Assembly: GCA_964539805.1 (NCBI GenBank)
Contig: CAZIKN010000012.1
Location: 1 to 64,000, forward strand
DNA: 64,000 bases
Origin: M3007 sp964539805
GTDB lineage: Bacteria > Bacteroidota > Bacteroidia > Chitinophagales > Saprospiraceae
Reading direction: 5' to 3'
Both the position numbers and the translations under genes were made by a program. This document shows, in pieces, positions 34,977-43,736 of this stretch (position 1 is its first letter; the number at the start of each line of letters is the position of its first letter). The notes beneath the pieces are model-generated. The model saw nothing but the letters and a program-made list of their open reading frames with translations, made no database searches and was not told where the DNA came from.

Positions 34977-37412
34977 ATGCCCCACGCATCGCTCATCGCA
35001 CACCCGGCATCGCTTACCATACCTTTTCATGCCAAGCCACAGCCATCGTTCAACAAGAACTTTGAACTGCTGATCAGGGCCATGCATGAGCTCAAGGCCA
35101 GTGGTTACGAAATCTATATTTGCAGCGAAAATACCAAGCAATTTGACCGCCTTACAGCCATTTTTCGTGACCTGAAGGCCAAAGTGGAATGGTTGCCCGT
35201 GGAAGCGGGCATCCATGAGGGTTTTATTGATGAAGACCTCAAAATAGCTGTCCTCACGGATCACCAGATATTCCAGCGTTACCACCAGTACAAACTAAGG
35301 CAAGGATTCAGCAAGGAGCAGGCGATGAACGTGCGGCTCTTGCGCGAGTTGCAGCCCGGCGATTTTGTCACCCATATTGACCACGGCATTGGCAAGTTTT
35401 CAGGTCTTCAAAAAATTGAAATTGGCGGGCATTGGCAGGAGGCCGTGCGTTTGGTGTTCAAAAACAATGACTTGCTTTATGTGAGCATCCATTCCCTGCA
35501 TAAAATCAGCAAATATGTAGGCCAGGAAGGCACACCGCCCGCATTGTCCAAATTAGGCTCCGATTCCTGGAAACAGCTCAAGGCGCGCACCAAAAAGAAA
35601 ATCAAGGACATAGCGGCAGAGCTCATCAAACTGTACGCCAAGCGCCGCGCCACTCCCGGCCATGCCTTCCCGCCCGATGGCTACCTGCAAACAGAATTGG
35701 AGGCCAGTTTTATTTATGAGGACACGCCAGATCAATTTAAAAGCACCAATGACGTAAAGGCCGACATGGAAAAAGAATACCCCATGGACCGCCTCATTTG
35801 TGGTGATGTCGGCTTCGGTAAAACGGAAGTGGCCATAAGGGCAGCCTTCAAAGCGGCATGTGATGGCAAGCAGGTGGCCATCCTGGTGCCGACCACTATT
35901 CTGGCTCTCCAACACTGGAAAACTTTTTCCGAAAGACTTTCCGAGTTCCCCATTACGGTGGACTACCTCAACCGTTTCCGCAGTGCCAGGGAGCGCACCC
36001 AGATCATGGAGAACCTTAAAAAGGGTAGCATTGATATCATCATCGGAACGCATGCGCTTTTAAGCAAAGAATTGAAATTCAAAGATTTAGGCTTGCTTAT
36101 TGTGGATGAAGAGCAGAAGTTCGGGGTGGCAAGCAAGGAAAAACTACGTTCCATAAAAGTCAATGTGGACACCCTTACCCTCACGGCTACGCCCATCCCA
36201 CGTACCCTCCAGTTCTCCCTGATGGCTGCCCGCGACCTTTCCGTGATCCGAACCCCGCCGCCCAACCGGCAACCTATACATACCGAAATAAGGGTGTATG
36301 ATGATGATCTTATTCGAGAGGCCATCAATACGGAAGTCAATAGAGGCGGGCAGGTATTTTTTGTGCACAACCGCGTGGCTGACCTGCCCAAAATAGTAGA
36401 AAACCTGCGCCTGCTTTGCCCGGGTCTGGATATTGCCATGGCACATGGCCAAATGGACACTGAACACTTGGAAAAAGTATTGGTGGACTTTATTGATCGC
36501 CGTTTTGATGTGTTAGTCAGTACCAATATCATCGAAACAGGCCTTGATATTCCCAACGCCAACACCATAATTATCAATCGTGCCGATATGTACGGCCTCA
36601 GCGACCTGCACCAGTTGCGCGGCCGCGTGGGCCGATCCAACACCAAAGCCTATTGTTACCTGTTGGCACCGCCCATGAGTGTGCTCACGCTGGATGCCCG
36701 CAAGCGCCTGCGCACCATAGAAGAGTTTAGCGACCTTGGAAGTGGGTTTGCGGTGGCCATGCGAGACCTGGATATTCGCGGTGCGGGCAACCTCCTTGGC
36801 GGGGAGCAATCCGGTTTTATCGCCGATATTGGTTTTGAAACCTACCAAAAAATACTGGACGAGGCCATTCAGGAACTGAAAGAAACGGATTTTAAAGACT
36901 TGTTTCAGGAAGAAATTGCCCAAAAAGGCACTTATGTGCGTGATGTGACCATTGAAACAGATGTAGAAATGCTCATCCCGGACGAATATGTGAGCAATAC
37001 ACAGGAACGCCTGAACCTGTACACCGAGCTCAATGATGTGGAAACGGAAGAGGGCATCACGGCTTTCGCCCAAAAATTGAGGGATCGCTTTGGGGAAAAA
37101 CTGCCTAAGCCCGTGGAAGCCCTTTTTGAGGCCCTTCGCCTGCAATGGCTCTGCAAAAAAATTGGATTTGAAAGATTGATCCTAAAAGGGGGAAAACTGC
37201 GCTGTTATTTCATATCCGATCCACAATCGTCGTTTTACAGCACCGCCCATTTTCAAAAATTCATGCTTTTTGCTCAAAAACACGGACGAATCATGGGTTT
37301 TTCCCTCAAACAAACGAATCGCGAGCTGATTTTGGTAAAAGACGAGGTGAGAAGCCTGAAAGCGGTTAAAAGCCTACTGGATCAGGTGATCAGCGTCCTC
37401 AGTCAAAATTAA
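34977..37412 (+). CDS. mfd: Transcription-repair coupling factor Mfd, N-terminally truncated
   Basis: 811 residues from ATG 34977. Homology to Mfd begins only at about FHAKPQPSFNK (near 35021). Present: the end of the D2/D3 region, the CarD-like RNA-polymerase-interacting domain (about 110-180; GDFVTHIDHGIGKFSG), the RecG-like translocase with Walker A GDVGFGKT at 276-283 and DEEQ box (DEEQKFG), the helicase C domain (GLDIPNANTI, LRGRVGRSN) and the complete C-terminal TRCF domain. E. coli Mfd has the same Walker A about 350 residues further in, so the UvrB-like, UvrA-recruiting N-terminal module is missing. It is a truncated gene or an assembly join just downstream of the ATPase promoter. The protein could still move along DNA and bind polymerase, but should not recruit UvrA. 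Confidence 0.88.
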   Translation: MPHASLIAHPASLTIPFHAKPQPSFNKNFELLIRAMHELKASGYEIYICSENTKQFDRLTAIFRDLKAKVEWLPVEAGIHEGFIDEDLKIAVLTDHQIFQRYHQYKLRQGFSKEQAMNVRLLRELQPGDFVTHIDHGIGKFSGLQKIEIGGHWQEAVRLVFKNNDLLYVSIHSLHKISKYVGQEGTPPALSKLGSDSWKQLKARTKKKIKDIAAELIKLYAKRRATPGHAFPPDGYLQTELEASFIYEDTPDQFKSTNDVKADMEKEYPMDRLICGDVGFGKTEVAIRAAFKAACDGKQVAILVPTTILALQHWKTFSERLSEFPITVDYLNRFRSARERTQIMENLKKGSIDIIIGTHALLSKELKFKDLGLLIVDEEQKFGVASKEKLRSIKVNVDTLTLTATPIPRTLQFSLMAARDLSVIRTPPPNRQPIHTEIRVYDDDLIREAINTEVNRGGQVFFVHNRVADLPKIVENLRLLCPGLDIAMAHGQMDTEHLEKVLVDFIDRRFDVLVSTNIIETGLDIPNANTIIINRADMYGLSDLHQLRGRVGRSNTKAYCYLLAPPMSVLTLDARKRLRTIEEFSDLGSGFAVAMRDLDIRGAGNLLGGEQSGFIADIGFETYQKILDEAIQELKETDFKDLFQEEIAQKGTYVRDVTIETDVEMLIPDEYVSNTQERLNLYTELNDVETEEGITAFAQKLRDRFGEKLPKPVEALFEALRLQWLCKKIGFERLILKGGKLRCYFISDPQSSFYSTAHFQKFMLFAQKHGRIMGFSLKQTNRELILVKDEVRSLKAVKSLLDQVISVLSQN

Positions 37413-38400
37413 TCTCCGTGTTGTCCCCGATATTCAGGCTGAGGTTCATGCCGCGCACACTGGCATCACTGCCGATAACGGAGTGTTTCAGCACCACATC
37501 GGCCAAGGCGGCATAGTTGCCGATGATGCTGTCTTTTATGATAGAGGCCTGTATATGGACATTATCGCCAATGGTGACATTGGGGCCTATGATGCTGTTG
37601 GTGATCTGGCAATTGTTCCCGATGGCCACGGGGTGGATAAAAATGGTGTCCTCAAATTCGGGCAGGTGAAACTCATCAGTGGCATAACCTCGGCGACTGA
37701 GGAGCATGGCGTTGGTTTCGAGCAGGACTTCTTTTCTGCCGCAATCGAACCAATTGGTCACCGGCATGCTTTGAAAAATGCTGCCCTGCTCGATCATGTG
37801 CTGGAGGGCATCGGTCAATTGGAATTCGCCCACGGTCCGTTTATCGTTCATCATCAGGAAGTCCACCGCGCGCAACAAGGCAGGCACATCTTTGATTTTG
37901 TAAAGGCCTACGATGGCTAAATTGGATTTGGGGATGCGTGGTTTTTCCACCAAGCGCGTGACCAAGCCTTTTTCATCCGTTTCGGCTACGCCAAATTCAC
38001 GCGGGTCGCCTACCTTTTTTACGCCAAGGCAGGAGTGTGGGCAATCCAGCATTTGCTTGAGGTCAACATCAAAGATGGTATCTCCGAAGGCGATAAAAAT
38101 CTCGTCTTCGTCCTCAATAGCCTCTCGCGCCGTGGCGATGGCGTGTGCAGAGCCTTCACGGTATTCCTGAAAGACAAATTCTATTTTAAGGTCGGGATAG
38201 GTTTCTGTGATGTAATCGCGAATTTTATCGCTCAAATAGCCCGTAACAAACACAAAATCATCCATGCCGGCTTCTACCAGGGCATCCACGATAAAGCGTA
38301 TAATGGGTTTGCCCGCTACCGGCATCAGTGGTTTGGGCTGGGTGTAAGTATGCGGGCGCAAACGTGTGCCAGCTCCGGCTACGGGAATGACAACTTTCAT
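37399..38400 (-). CDS. Sugar-phosphate nucleotidyltransferase with left-handed beta-helix
   Basis: 333 residues. The N-terminal Rossmann-type domain has the signature PVAGAGTRLRPHTYTQPKPL (residues 6-25), which includes the catalytic Arg, then FGDTIFD (metal Asp), GVAETDEKG and VEKP. The C-terminal part (about 245-333) has hexapeptide repeats of a left-handed beta-helix (IGNNCQITNSIIGPNVTIGDN). It makes an NDP-sugar from a sugar-1-phosphate, most like glucose-1-phosphate thymidylyltransferases; the sugar cannot be fixed from sequence. It converges on mfd and the two stops overlap by 14 bp. Confidence 0.88.
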   Translation of the reverse strand: MKVVIPVAGAGTRLRPHTYTQPKPLMPVAGKPIIRFIVDALVEAGMDDFVFVTGYLSDKIRDYITETYPDLKIEFVFQEYREGSAHAIATAREAIEDEDEIFIAFGDTIFDVDLKQMLDCPHSCLGVKKVGDPREFGVAETDEKGLVTRLVEKPRIPKSNLAIVGLYKIKDVPALLRAVDFLMMNDKRTVGEFQLTDALQHMIEQGSIFQSMPVTNWFDCGRKEVLLETNAMLLSRRGYATDEFHLPEFEDTIFIHPVAIGNNCQITNSIIGPNVTIGDNVHIQASIIKDSIIGNYAALADVVLKHSVIGSDASVRGMNLSLNIGDNTEINFD

Positions 38401-38430
38401 ATTTTTTTGTGTGGCTTGCGGATTGGACAG

Positions 38431-38505
38431 GAGGCTGTATCATAAGTATCAAAGGCAAAAGTAAGGCGGTAGCCAATTTCTATTTTTGACTTATGATACA
38501 GCCTC
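38431..38505. repeat. 17-bp inverted repeat, 75-bp element
   Basis: GAGGCTGTATCATAAGT (38431-38447) and its exact complement (38489-38505) flank 41 bp. The ends look like transposon termini (the GAGGCTGT start is common in insertion sequences), so this may be a small non-autonomous remnant. The interior carries a -7 box for the nucleotidyltransferase gene (TACTTTTG, minus strand 38463-38456). No target-site duplication is visible. It could instead be a terminator for the POT gene upstream. Confidence 0.6.
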
Positions 38506-38515
38506 ATCCATTATG

Positions 38516-40096
38516 TTACGATCCTATATAAGAACGTTCTTTGATCCTGGGCGAAAGAATCATATAAATAATGGCCGTCCCGAAACAAATACCCGTAAAC
38601 AGCCAGAAGAAACCTGCGCCATGGAATTGGGCAAAGAAACCACCGTTTTTGATGTTTGTTTGAATGATGGACACCAAAACATTGCCCAAGGTAATAGACA
38701 ACAAATAACAAGCCATGATGGTTGACTTCATGGATGGTGGGGATTGGGTATAGGCATACTCCAGGCAAGTAATGGAGATCAGTACCTCCCCTGCCGTGAG
38801 CACCACAAAGGCGAGAATTTGCCAACTGATGTTGGGGCGCTCGCCGGCATCAATCCAGCCTTGTGCGATGGCCACAATGACAAAGGACAGCGCCGTCAGC
38901 ACCAAACCGGCACCGATCTTGCGAAGCGGCGTTACCGTCAAGCCTATTTTGTTGAAAAATGGGAAAATAACAAAAGAGAACAGGGGAATAAAGGCCAAGA
39001 TAAATGCCGCGTTGACAAAGGAGATTTGTTCGGCCTGCCACTCAATACCCAACCAGTTCAAGTCCATTTTGGTGGCTTGCACCACCCATTCGGATTGGCT
39101 CTGATCCCACAAAGACCAAAACACGGGCACAAAAGCGAACACCGACAAGACCCGCCAAACCGACCGGATACCTTCAATGGTTTCCGCTCCGTATTCCTTT
39201 GCCGCTGACGCAAATCCGCCATTGGTAAGGGCGTACAGGTTAATGCCCACAAAGTTGCCGGGTTTGGCAAACCATTGTTTTTTAAAGATGAAAGCCAGTG
39301 CGATGACGGTCAGGCCCCATACGCCCAATACCGGTCCCGTACCTTTTTCATATATTTTGTCCAATACAATATAGCACACAATGAGGGAAATAAAGGCCGT
39401 AAGGAACACGACCAAGCGATTTTGGTCAAATGCGGGTGGCGGTATGCGGCGGTATTTTGCCCGGCCAGCCCAAAAGAAAAACACGGCGACCAGCATGGCA
39501 ATGGCAGGCACACCAAAGGCTACCGCCGGGCCGTAATGTTTGTTCAGGTAAGGGATGAGCAGGATGGACAAAACAGAGCCTGCGTTGATGGAGGCATAAA
39601 AAGCATCAAACGCCTTTGAGATCAGGTGCGAGTTGCTCTCGTCAAACTGGTCACCAACATTGGCGGACACACAGGGCTTTATGCCGCCCGAACCTATGGC
39701 AATGAGCATAAGGGCCGAGGTGAACAGCATTTCATTGTTCACTGAAAGGGCTACCAGCGTGCTGCCCAGGGCATACACCAAAGACAAGCGAAGGATGGTT
39801 TTGTATTTGCCCCAGAACCAGTCTGCGATCATGCCCCCAAACATGGGCAACAAATAGACCATCGCCTTGAAGTCATGGTTGGTTGCATTGGCCTTTGCCT
39901 CCGCAAACTGGGTCAGATTAGGGTCTTTGGCTGGGTTGTAAAACTGCGCGATCAGAAACGTCGTCAAGATGGCGGTCATGCCATAATAATTGAAGCGCTC
40001 GGCCGCTTCGTTCCCTACAATGTAAGGAATGCTGGATGGGAATTTCCCGCTTTTTTGTTGTTGAGGCTGCTTTGATGTTTCGTTGATGTCTGCCAT
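38516..40096 (-). CDS. Proton-dependent oligopeptide transporter (POT/PTR2 family)
   Basis: 526 residues with about 12-14 membrane spans. The proton-coupling motif ExxER is at residues 30-34 (NEAAERFNYYG). Other family marks are GSGGIKPCVSANVGDQF and the FYASINAGS stretch in helix 5. It imports di- and tripeptides across the inner membrane with protons, which fits a lifestyle based on protein degradation (compare the M1 aminopeptidase). The N-terminus has a Gln-rich tail (KQPQQQKSG). It is upstream of the nucleotidyltransferase on the same strand, but the 115-bp gap with an inverted repeat and a separate promoter suggests independent transcription. Confidence 0.93.
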   Translation of the reverse strand: MADINETSKQPQQQKSGKFPSSIPYIVGNEAAERFNYYGMTAILTTFLIAQFYNPAKDPNLTQFAEAKANATNHDFKAMVYLLPMFGGMIADWFWGKYKTILRLSLVYALGSTLVALSVNNEMLFTSALMLIAIGSGGIKPCVSANVGDQFDESNSHLISKAFDAFYASINAGSVLSILLIPYLNKHYGPAVAFGVPAIAMLVAVFFFWAGRAKYRRIPPPAFDQNRLVVFLTAFISLIVCYIVLDKIYEKGTGPVLGVWGLTVIALAFIFKKQWFAKPGNFVGINLYALTNGGFASAAKEYGAETIEGIRSVWRVLSVFAFVPVFWSLWDQSQSEWVVQATKMDLNWLGIEWQAEQISFVNAAFILAFIPLFSFVIFPFFNKIGLTVTPLRKIGAGLVLTALSFVIVAIAQGWIDAGERPNISWQILAFVVLTAGEVLISITCLEYAYTQSPPSMKSTIMACYLLSITLGNVLVSIIQTNIKNGGFFAQFHGAGFFWLFTGICFGTAIIYMILSPRIKERSYIGS

Positions 40097-40264
40097 AAAT
40101 TGTGTGCGTTAAAAAGAATTTTCGATGGACAATGGGGCAAAAGAACAAAACAATGTAGCCAACGCCATCTGATTTTTGATTTTTTTAACCGAAATCAGCA
40201 TTAATGGCAGTTTTGGGGCTGTTTTCCACTGTTTTTTTTATAAAAACATAGCCCCATCTGTTGC

Positions 40265-40272
40265 TATCTTTG
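40265..40272 (+). promoter_or_regulatory. -7 box (TATCTTTG) for the small lipoprotein gene
   Basis: An exact TAnnTTTG match 19 bp before ATG 40292, with a T-run at 40232-40239 upstream. Confidence 0.5.
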
Positions 40273-40291
40273 TGCAGTTCAATCCTGTAGC

Positions 40292-40918
40292 ATGAATCGT
40301 AATATCATTTTTCACTCCTTGCTGTACACCTTTCTCTTTTTTTCCTGTGAAAAAAAAGAAGCGCCCCCGCTCCCACAACAAGCAACACGCCTTGCTCCTA
40401 TTGTGGATGAAACGGATCCTCAAACAGGCACCCTCAAACAAAAGCCCAACAAGTGGAAAAACCATGCCTGTGAACTGATTACGAACGATGACCTGAAAAA
40501 ACTTTTTAATGAAGACCCGGAAAAGGCAAGTCTGGATCTTCACACCTTGCCCGATCAGGCATTTTGCCTGCGAAGCTGGAACAAACCTGATGCTGCACAA
40601 CGCGAGGAAACCAACGAAAAGGATCCCTCGCACTGGCTTAACCCCCAAAACCGCTTGGTATTGCAAGTATTGGGTTATGGGACAGTGGCCTCAGCTACCG
40701 ATCAAATGGCACGGCTGCGCCGTGACCGCAGGGGCACCTATGAGGAAGATGTACAAAACCTGGGTGACGAAGCCGTTTGGAGCAGTAGCACCGTCACTTT
40801 GCTCGTCAGAAGAGGGCACCTTATGCTTAGCATCACCCTTGAATACCACGATAAGCCACATGAGAACCTGAACAAGGCAAAAGCCTTGGCAGAAATAGCC
40901 CTGCCGCGTATTTGGTAA
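40292..40918 (+). CDS. Hypothetical lipoprotein
   Basis: 208 residues. The signal ends in a lipobox-like FLFFSCEKKE (Cys19). A Pro/Gln-rich linker leads to a compact domain starting ACELITNDDLKKLF and holding two Cys (about 54 and 86) that could pair. The pattern (Cys-Glu-Leu-Ile-Thr, a helix-forming stretch, then an alpha/beta end with LGDEAVWSSSTVTLLVRRG) recalls small DUF3558-like lipoproteins, but the match is weak. No function is proposed. It has its own promoter. Confidence 0.7.
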   Translation: MNRNIIFHSLLYTFLFFSCEKKEAPPLPQQATRLAPIVDETDPQTGTLKQKPNKWKNHACELITNDDLKKLFNEDPEKASLDLHTLPDQAFCLRSWNKPDAAQREETNEKDPSHWLNPQNRLVLQVLGYGTVASATDQMARLRRDRRGTYEEDVQNLGDEAVWSSSTVTLLVRRGHLMLSITLEYHDKPHENLNKAKALAEIALPRIW

Positions 40919-40941
40919 TCAACGCATTTAAACTAATTCCG

Positions 40942-40949
40942 TATTTTTG
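40942..40949 (+). promoter_or_regulatory. -7 box (TATTTTTG) for the small membrane protein gene
   Basis: A TAnnTTTG match 16 bp before ATG 40966. The -33 box is not clear. Confidence 0.4.
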
Positions 40950-40965
40950 CAGCCAAAAATAAGCC

Positions 40966-41196
40966 ATGTCCACCACTGACGAACGCATTCGCAAAAGAAA
41001 AGGCTTTAAAAGCCCTATGCTGATCCTGGGCTTCACCATGACCTTTATCTATTTTGTATTGGGTATTTATTTTCTGAGCAATGCCAAATCATTGCCCGGG
41101 ATACCCAATCAATTCCGCATTGCATTTGCCGCTATGCTTATGGTGTATGGAGCCTATCGTTCCTGGCGTATTTACACAGACTATTATCGGAACTAA
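40966..41196 (+). CDS. Small two-helix membrane protein
   Basis: 76 residues: a basic N-terminus (RIRKRKGFK), membrane spans at about 17-38 and 50-66, and a polar tail. It is of unknown function, an inner-membrane protein placed just upstream of trpS (26 bp). The promoter-like box, the codon use and the position between two real genes support it being coded. Confidence 0.65.
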   Translation: MSTTDERIRKRKGFKSPMLILGFTMTFIYFVLGIYFLSNAKSLPGIPNQFRIAFAAMLMVYGAYRSWRIYTDYYRN

Positions 41197-41222
41197 ACCC
41201 TTCAACAATCCATTTTTTTATC

Positions 41223-42215
41223 ATGAAAAACGTACTCAGCGGCATTCAGCCCACGGGTGATCTGCATATTGGCAACTATTTCGGGGCCGTTCAAAACTGG
41301 GATCGCCTGCAAAACGAATACAAATGCCTTTTTGGCGTGGTGGACTATCATTCCATGACCATGCCTTATAACCCCGTCCAATTGCGGGAAAATACCTGGA
41401 AAATGGTTTTTTACCTTCTGGCATGTGGCATCAGGCCCGAACATCTTTTTATCCAGAGTTTAGTGCCTGAACATGTGGAACTGGGTTGGATATTGGGCTG
41501 CAACGCCAGCTATGGAGAACTCCAACGTATGACCCAGTTTAAAGACAAGGCGGATCAATTAAAAGAAGGCGACAAAGATGCTTTTGTCAGTCTCGGGCTG
41601 TTTGCTTATCCGGTGCTCCAAGCCGCTGATATTTTGATTTATCATGCTGATTATGTGCCCGTTGGAAAGGATCAGGAGCAACACCTGGAATTGTCGCGCA
41701 ACATTGCCCAGCGCTTCAACCACCAGTTTGGGAAAGAATATTTTGTGCATCCCGAACCCCTTTTCACCGAAACGCCCAAAATTTTGTCCCCTGCGGATCC
41801 CAATAAAAAAATGAGCAAAAGCTTGGGCGAAAAGCACTATATCAACCTTTTTGGTGAAGAAGATCGCATTCGCAAACAAATAAAGTCGGCAGTGACCGAC
41901 ACTGGTGATACAGAGCCCGGCAAAATGAGCCCCGGCGTCCAAAACCTTTTCGAGATTTTGCGCGCCTGCGGCAACCAGGAAGCTCATGACAGTTTGATGG
42001 CTGACTATCATGCAGGCGCACTGCGTTACAGCGATCTCAAAGAAAATACCGCCAACGCGCTCGTAGCCATGATAAATCCGTTCCGCGAGCGATTGGCAGC
42101 GCTACAGGCCGACAAAAAAGCGGTAAAAGCACAGATTCAGGAATCCAGCGCCGAAATCCGCAAACGTGCCCGCCAAACCCTCAATGAGGTGCGCGCCATC
42201 ACAGGCTTAGGCTAA
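41223..42215 (+). CDS. trpS: Tryptophan--tRNA ligase
   Basis: 330 residues, the usual bacterial length. It charges tRNA-Trp. The class I signatures are LHIGNYFGA (HIGH-type, residues 16-24) and KMSKS at 196-200. Also visible are the family phrases GDLHIGN, YHSMT and QADILIYHADYVPVGKDQEQHLEL. It is followed 49 bp later by a trpA-like gene on the same strand. Confidence 0.96.
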   Translation: MKNVLSGIQPTGDLHIGNYFGAVQNWDRLQNEYKCLFGVVDYHSMTMPYNPVQLRENTWKMVFYLLACGIRPEHLFIQSLVPEHVELGWILGCNASYGELQRMTQFKDKADQLKEGDKDAFVSLGLFAYPVLQAADILIYHADYVPVGKDQEQHLELSRNIAQRFNHQFGKEYFVHPEPLFTETPKILSPADPNKKMSKSLGEKHYINLFGEEDRIRKQIKSAVTDTGDTEPGKMSPGVQNLFEILRACGNQEAHDSLMADYHAGALRYSDLKENTANALVAMINPFRERLAALQADKKAVKAQIQESSAEIRKRARQTLNEVRAITGLG

Positions 42216-42264
42216 TCATCTCATTCCCCAAATTATCACATTATCTATTATCACATTCCTCTAA

Positions 42265-43026
42265 ATGTCCCAAGTACCAATCATGGCCCACCTCGTTTTG
42301 GGCTACCCTACATTGGCGAAAAGTCTTGAAACGGCAGAACTGTATGTGCAAGCAGGCGTACAAATCCTGGAACTACAGATCCCTTTTTCGCATCCTACAG
42401 CTGATGGGCCTGTCATAACTGCCGCTTGCCAGGAAGCCGTGCGTCAAGGTGTAAGCGTACAGGATTGCCTTGATGCGCTACGTCATATCCGCACCGCTCA
42501 TCCAGATCAGGAAATCATGGTCATGTCCTATCTCAATAGAGTGTATGCATTTGGTTTTCAACGCTTTTTGGATGAAATGGAGGCTTTGGGTATTCGCCAT
42601 GTTATCATACCGGATTTACCAGTGGATACGGATAAAAATGCAGCGGGAAAAGCAGCATTAAGGTGGCATTCATCGGTCAAATTAGTACCCGTGCTGGCCG
42701 CCAATGTGAGCGATGAACGCCTCCGAGATCTGCTCTCAGCAGGCTTTGATTTTTATTACCTGATGTCTGATTTTAAAATAACAGGTAGCGGCTACAGCCT
42801 GCATCCGCGAATAAAAGATATTGTCCGGGCTATAAAAACGACTGATGCGACCCATCGGGTAGGCATAGGTTTTGGGGTGTCCACACCAGAACAAGCCCAA
42901 AAAGTGAGTGAAGTGGCAGATCTGGCTATCATAGGCTCCAGCCTGATTGTTGCAAATGATGAAGGGCGATTAAGGCCTTATCTTGAAGCACTTAAAGCAG
43001 CATTTGTGCCCTCAAGCCTGGCATAG
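42265..43026 (+). CDS. Tryptophan synthase alpha subunit-like protein (TrpA family)
   Basis: 253 residues, with an N-terminus shorter than classic TrpA by roughly 15 residues. The catalytic pair is present: Glu36 (ILELQIPFS) and Asp47 (TADGPV), with the same 11-residue spacing as Glu49/Asp60 of Salmonella TrpA. The usual PFSDP reads PFSHP here. The phosphate-binding GIGFGVSTPEQ is present. It should cleave indole-3-glycerol phosphate to indole. trpB and the other trp genes are not adjacent, so it may be a stand-alone alpha subunit or pair with a distant trpB. Confidence 0.8.
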   Translation: MSQVPIMAHLVLGYPTLAKSLETAELYVQAGVQILELQIPFSHPTADGPVITAACQEAVRQGVSVQDCLDALRHIRTAHPDQEIMVMSYLNRVYAFGFQRFLDEMEALGIRHVIIPDLPVDTDKNAAGKAALRWHSSVKLVPVLAANVSDERLRDLLSAGFDFYYLMSDFKITGSGYSLHPRIKDIVRAIKTTDATHRVGIGFGVSTPEQAQKVSEVADLAIIGSSLIVANDEGRLRPYLEALKAAFVPSSLA

Positions 43027-43069
43027 TTGTTTTTTTATGCAGACCAATATTAAAATTTATGGCAAAAGC

Positions 43070-43100
43070 TTTGTAAAACCTGCACTTCGCCGTTTCTTTG
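43070..43100 (+). promoter_or_regulatory. Promoter of acpP
   Basis: TTTG at 43070-43073, 19 bp, then TTTCTTTG at 43093-43100. The spacing matches the Bacteroidota consensus; the -7 box deviates by one base (TT for TA). It lies 46 bp before the ATG. Confidence 0.6.
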
Positions 43101-43146
43101 CCGCCGAAATCTTGGATTTTTTCACCAAAACGTTTTCTGACTAAAC

Positions 43147-43389
43147 ATGTCAACTATCGCCGAACGCGTAACGAAAATCATCGTTGATAAACTGGGTGTT
43201 GAGGAGAGTGAAGTAACCCCCACCGCCAATTTCACGCAGGATTTGGGTGCCGACTCTCTGGACACTGTCGAACTGATCATGGAATTCGAAAAAGAATTCG
43301 ATGTATCCATACCGGACGAACAAGCCGAAACTATTCAGACAGTTGGTAACGCCATTGCGTATCTCGAAGCTAACGTAAGTCCTGAATAA
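43147..43389 (+). CDS. acpP: Acyl carrier protein
   Basis: 80 residues, acidic, four-helix. The 4'-phosphopantetheine site is Ser37 in GADSLDTVEL. It carries acyl chains in fatty acid synthesis. The usual downstream partner fabF is not here, which is unusual for a primary acpP, but sequence and length are those of a housekeeping ACP. The transcript ends at a clear terminator 45 bp after the stop. Confidence 0.96.
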   Translation: MSTIAERVTKIIVDKLGVEESEVTPTANFTQDLGADSLDTVELIMEFEKEFDVSIPDEQAETIQTVGNAIAYLEANVSPE

Positions 43390-43434
43390 GAACTTATACG
43401 CCGCCAATTCATTTGGCCATTCGTAGAAAAAATT

Positions 43435-43476
43435 AAGTCATCACTGCATGTCAGGGATGGCTTTTTTTGTTTTTTC
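43435..43476 (+). terminator. Rho-independent terminator of acpP
   Basis: Arms 43435-43446 and 43452-43463 pair over 11 of 12 positions (one A/G mismatch, one G-T wobble) around a 5-base loop. They are followed by a T-rich run (CTTTTTTTGTTTTTT). Confidence 0.85.
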
Positions 43477-43736
43477 AATACTCGGAACATAAAAACGGCT
43501 CTCTGCTTCCGAAGGGCCGAATGTTGATATATCAATTTTCCATGCAGCATCATGATCACGCTGGCTATGCCAACAACACAGGCAACTCCCGCACCAAAAA
43601 ACGGTGCAGCCCAGAGCATTCAGACAAAATTGAAGTTTTTCGTCGAAATATTAAAACTAAATGTTTTTATTATTGAAATTGTCTTCTACCTTGCATCGGT
43701 TTTAAAACATTTTTTCATCAAAACAATTTTTGCATT
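43477..43736. other. Intergenic region with no convincing gene
   Basis: About 260 bp between the acpP terminator and the DUF1761 gene. Only short, low-quality open frames occur on either strand. The last 80 bp are A+T rich and should hold the promoter of the next gene; AATTTTTG just before its ATG is a poor -7 candidate. Confidence 0.5.

Noticed and set aside
34862..35065. Short + strand frame that might encode the missing mfd N-terminus
   Set aside because: The translated sequence shows no UvrB-like or Mfd features and is far too short.
33324..37412. ATPase plus truncated mfd as a single defence operon
   Set aside because: They are divergent, not co-transcribed, and truncation or assembly error explains the mfd state more simply.
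43467..43676. Short open frame between acpP and the DUF1761 gene
   Set aside because: It starts inside the T-run of the acpP terminator, has low-complexity composition and overlaps an equally poor frame on the other strand.
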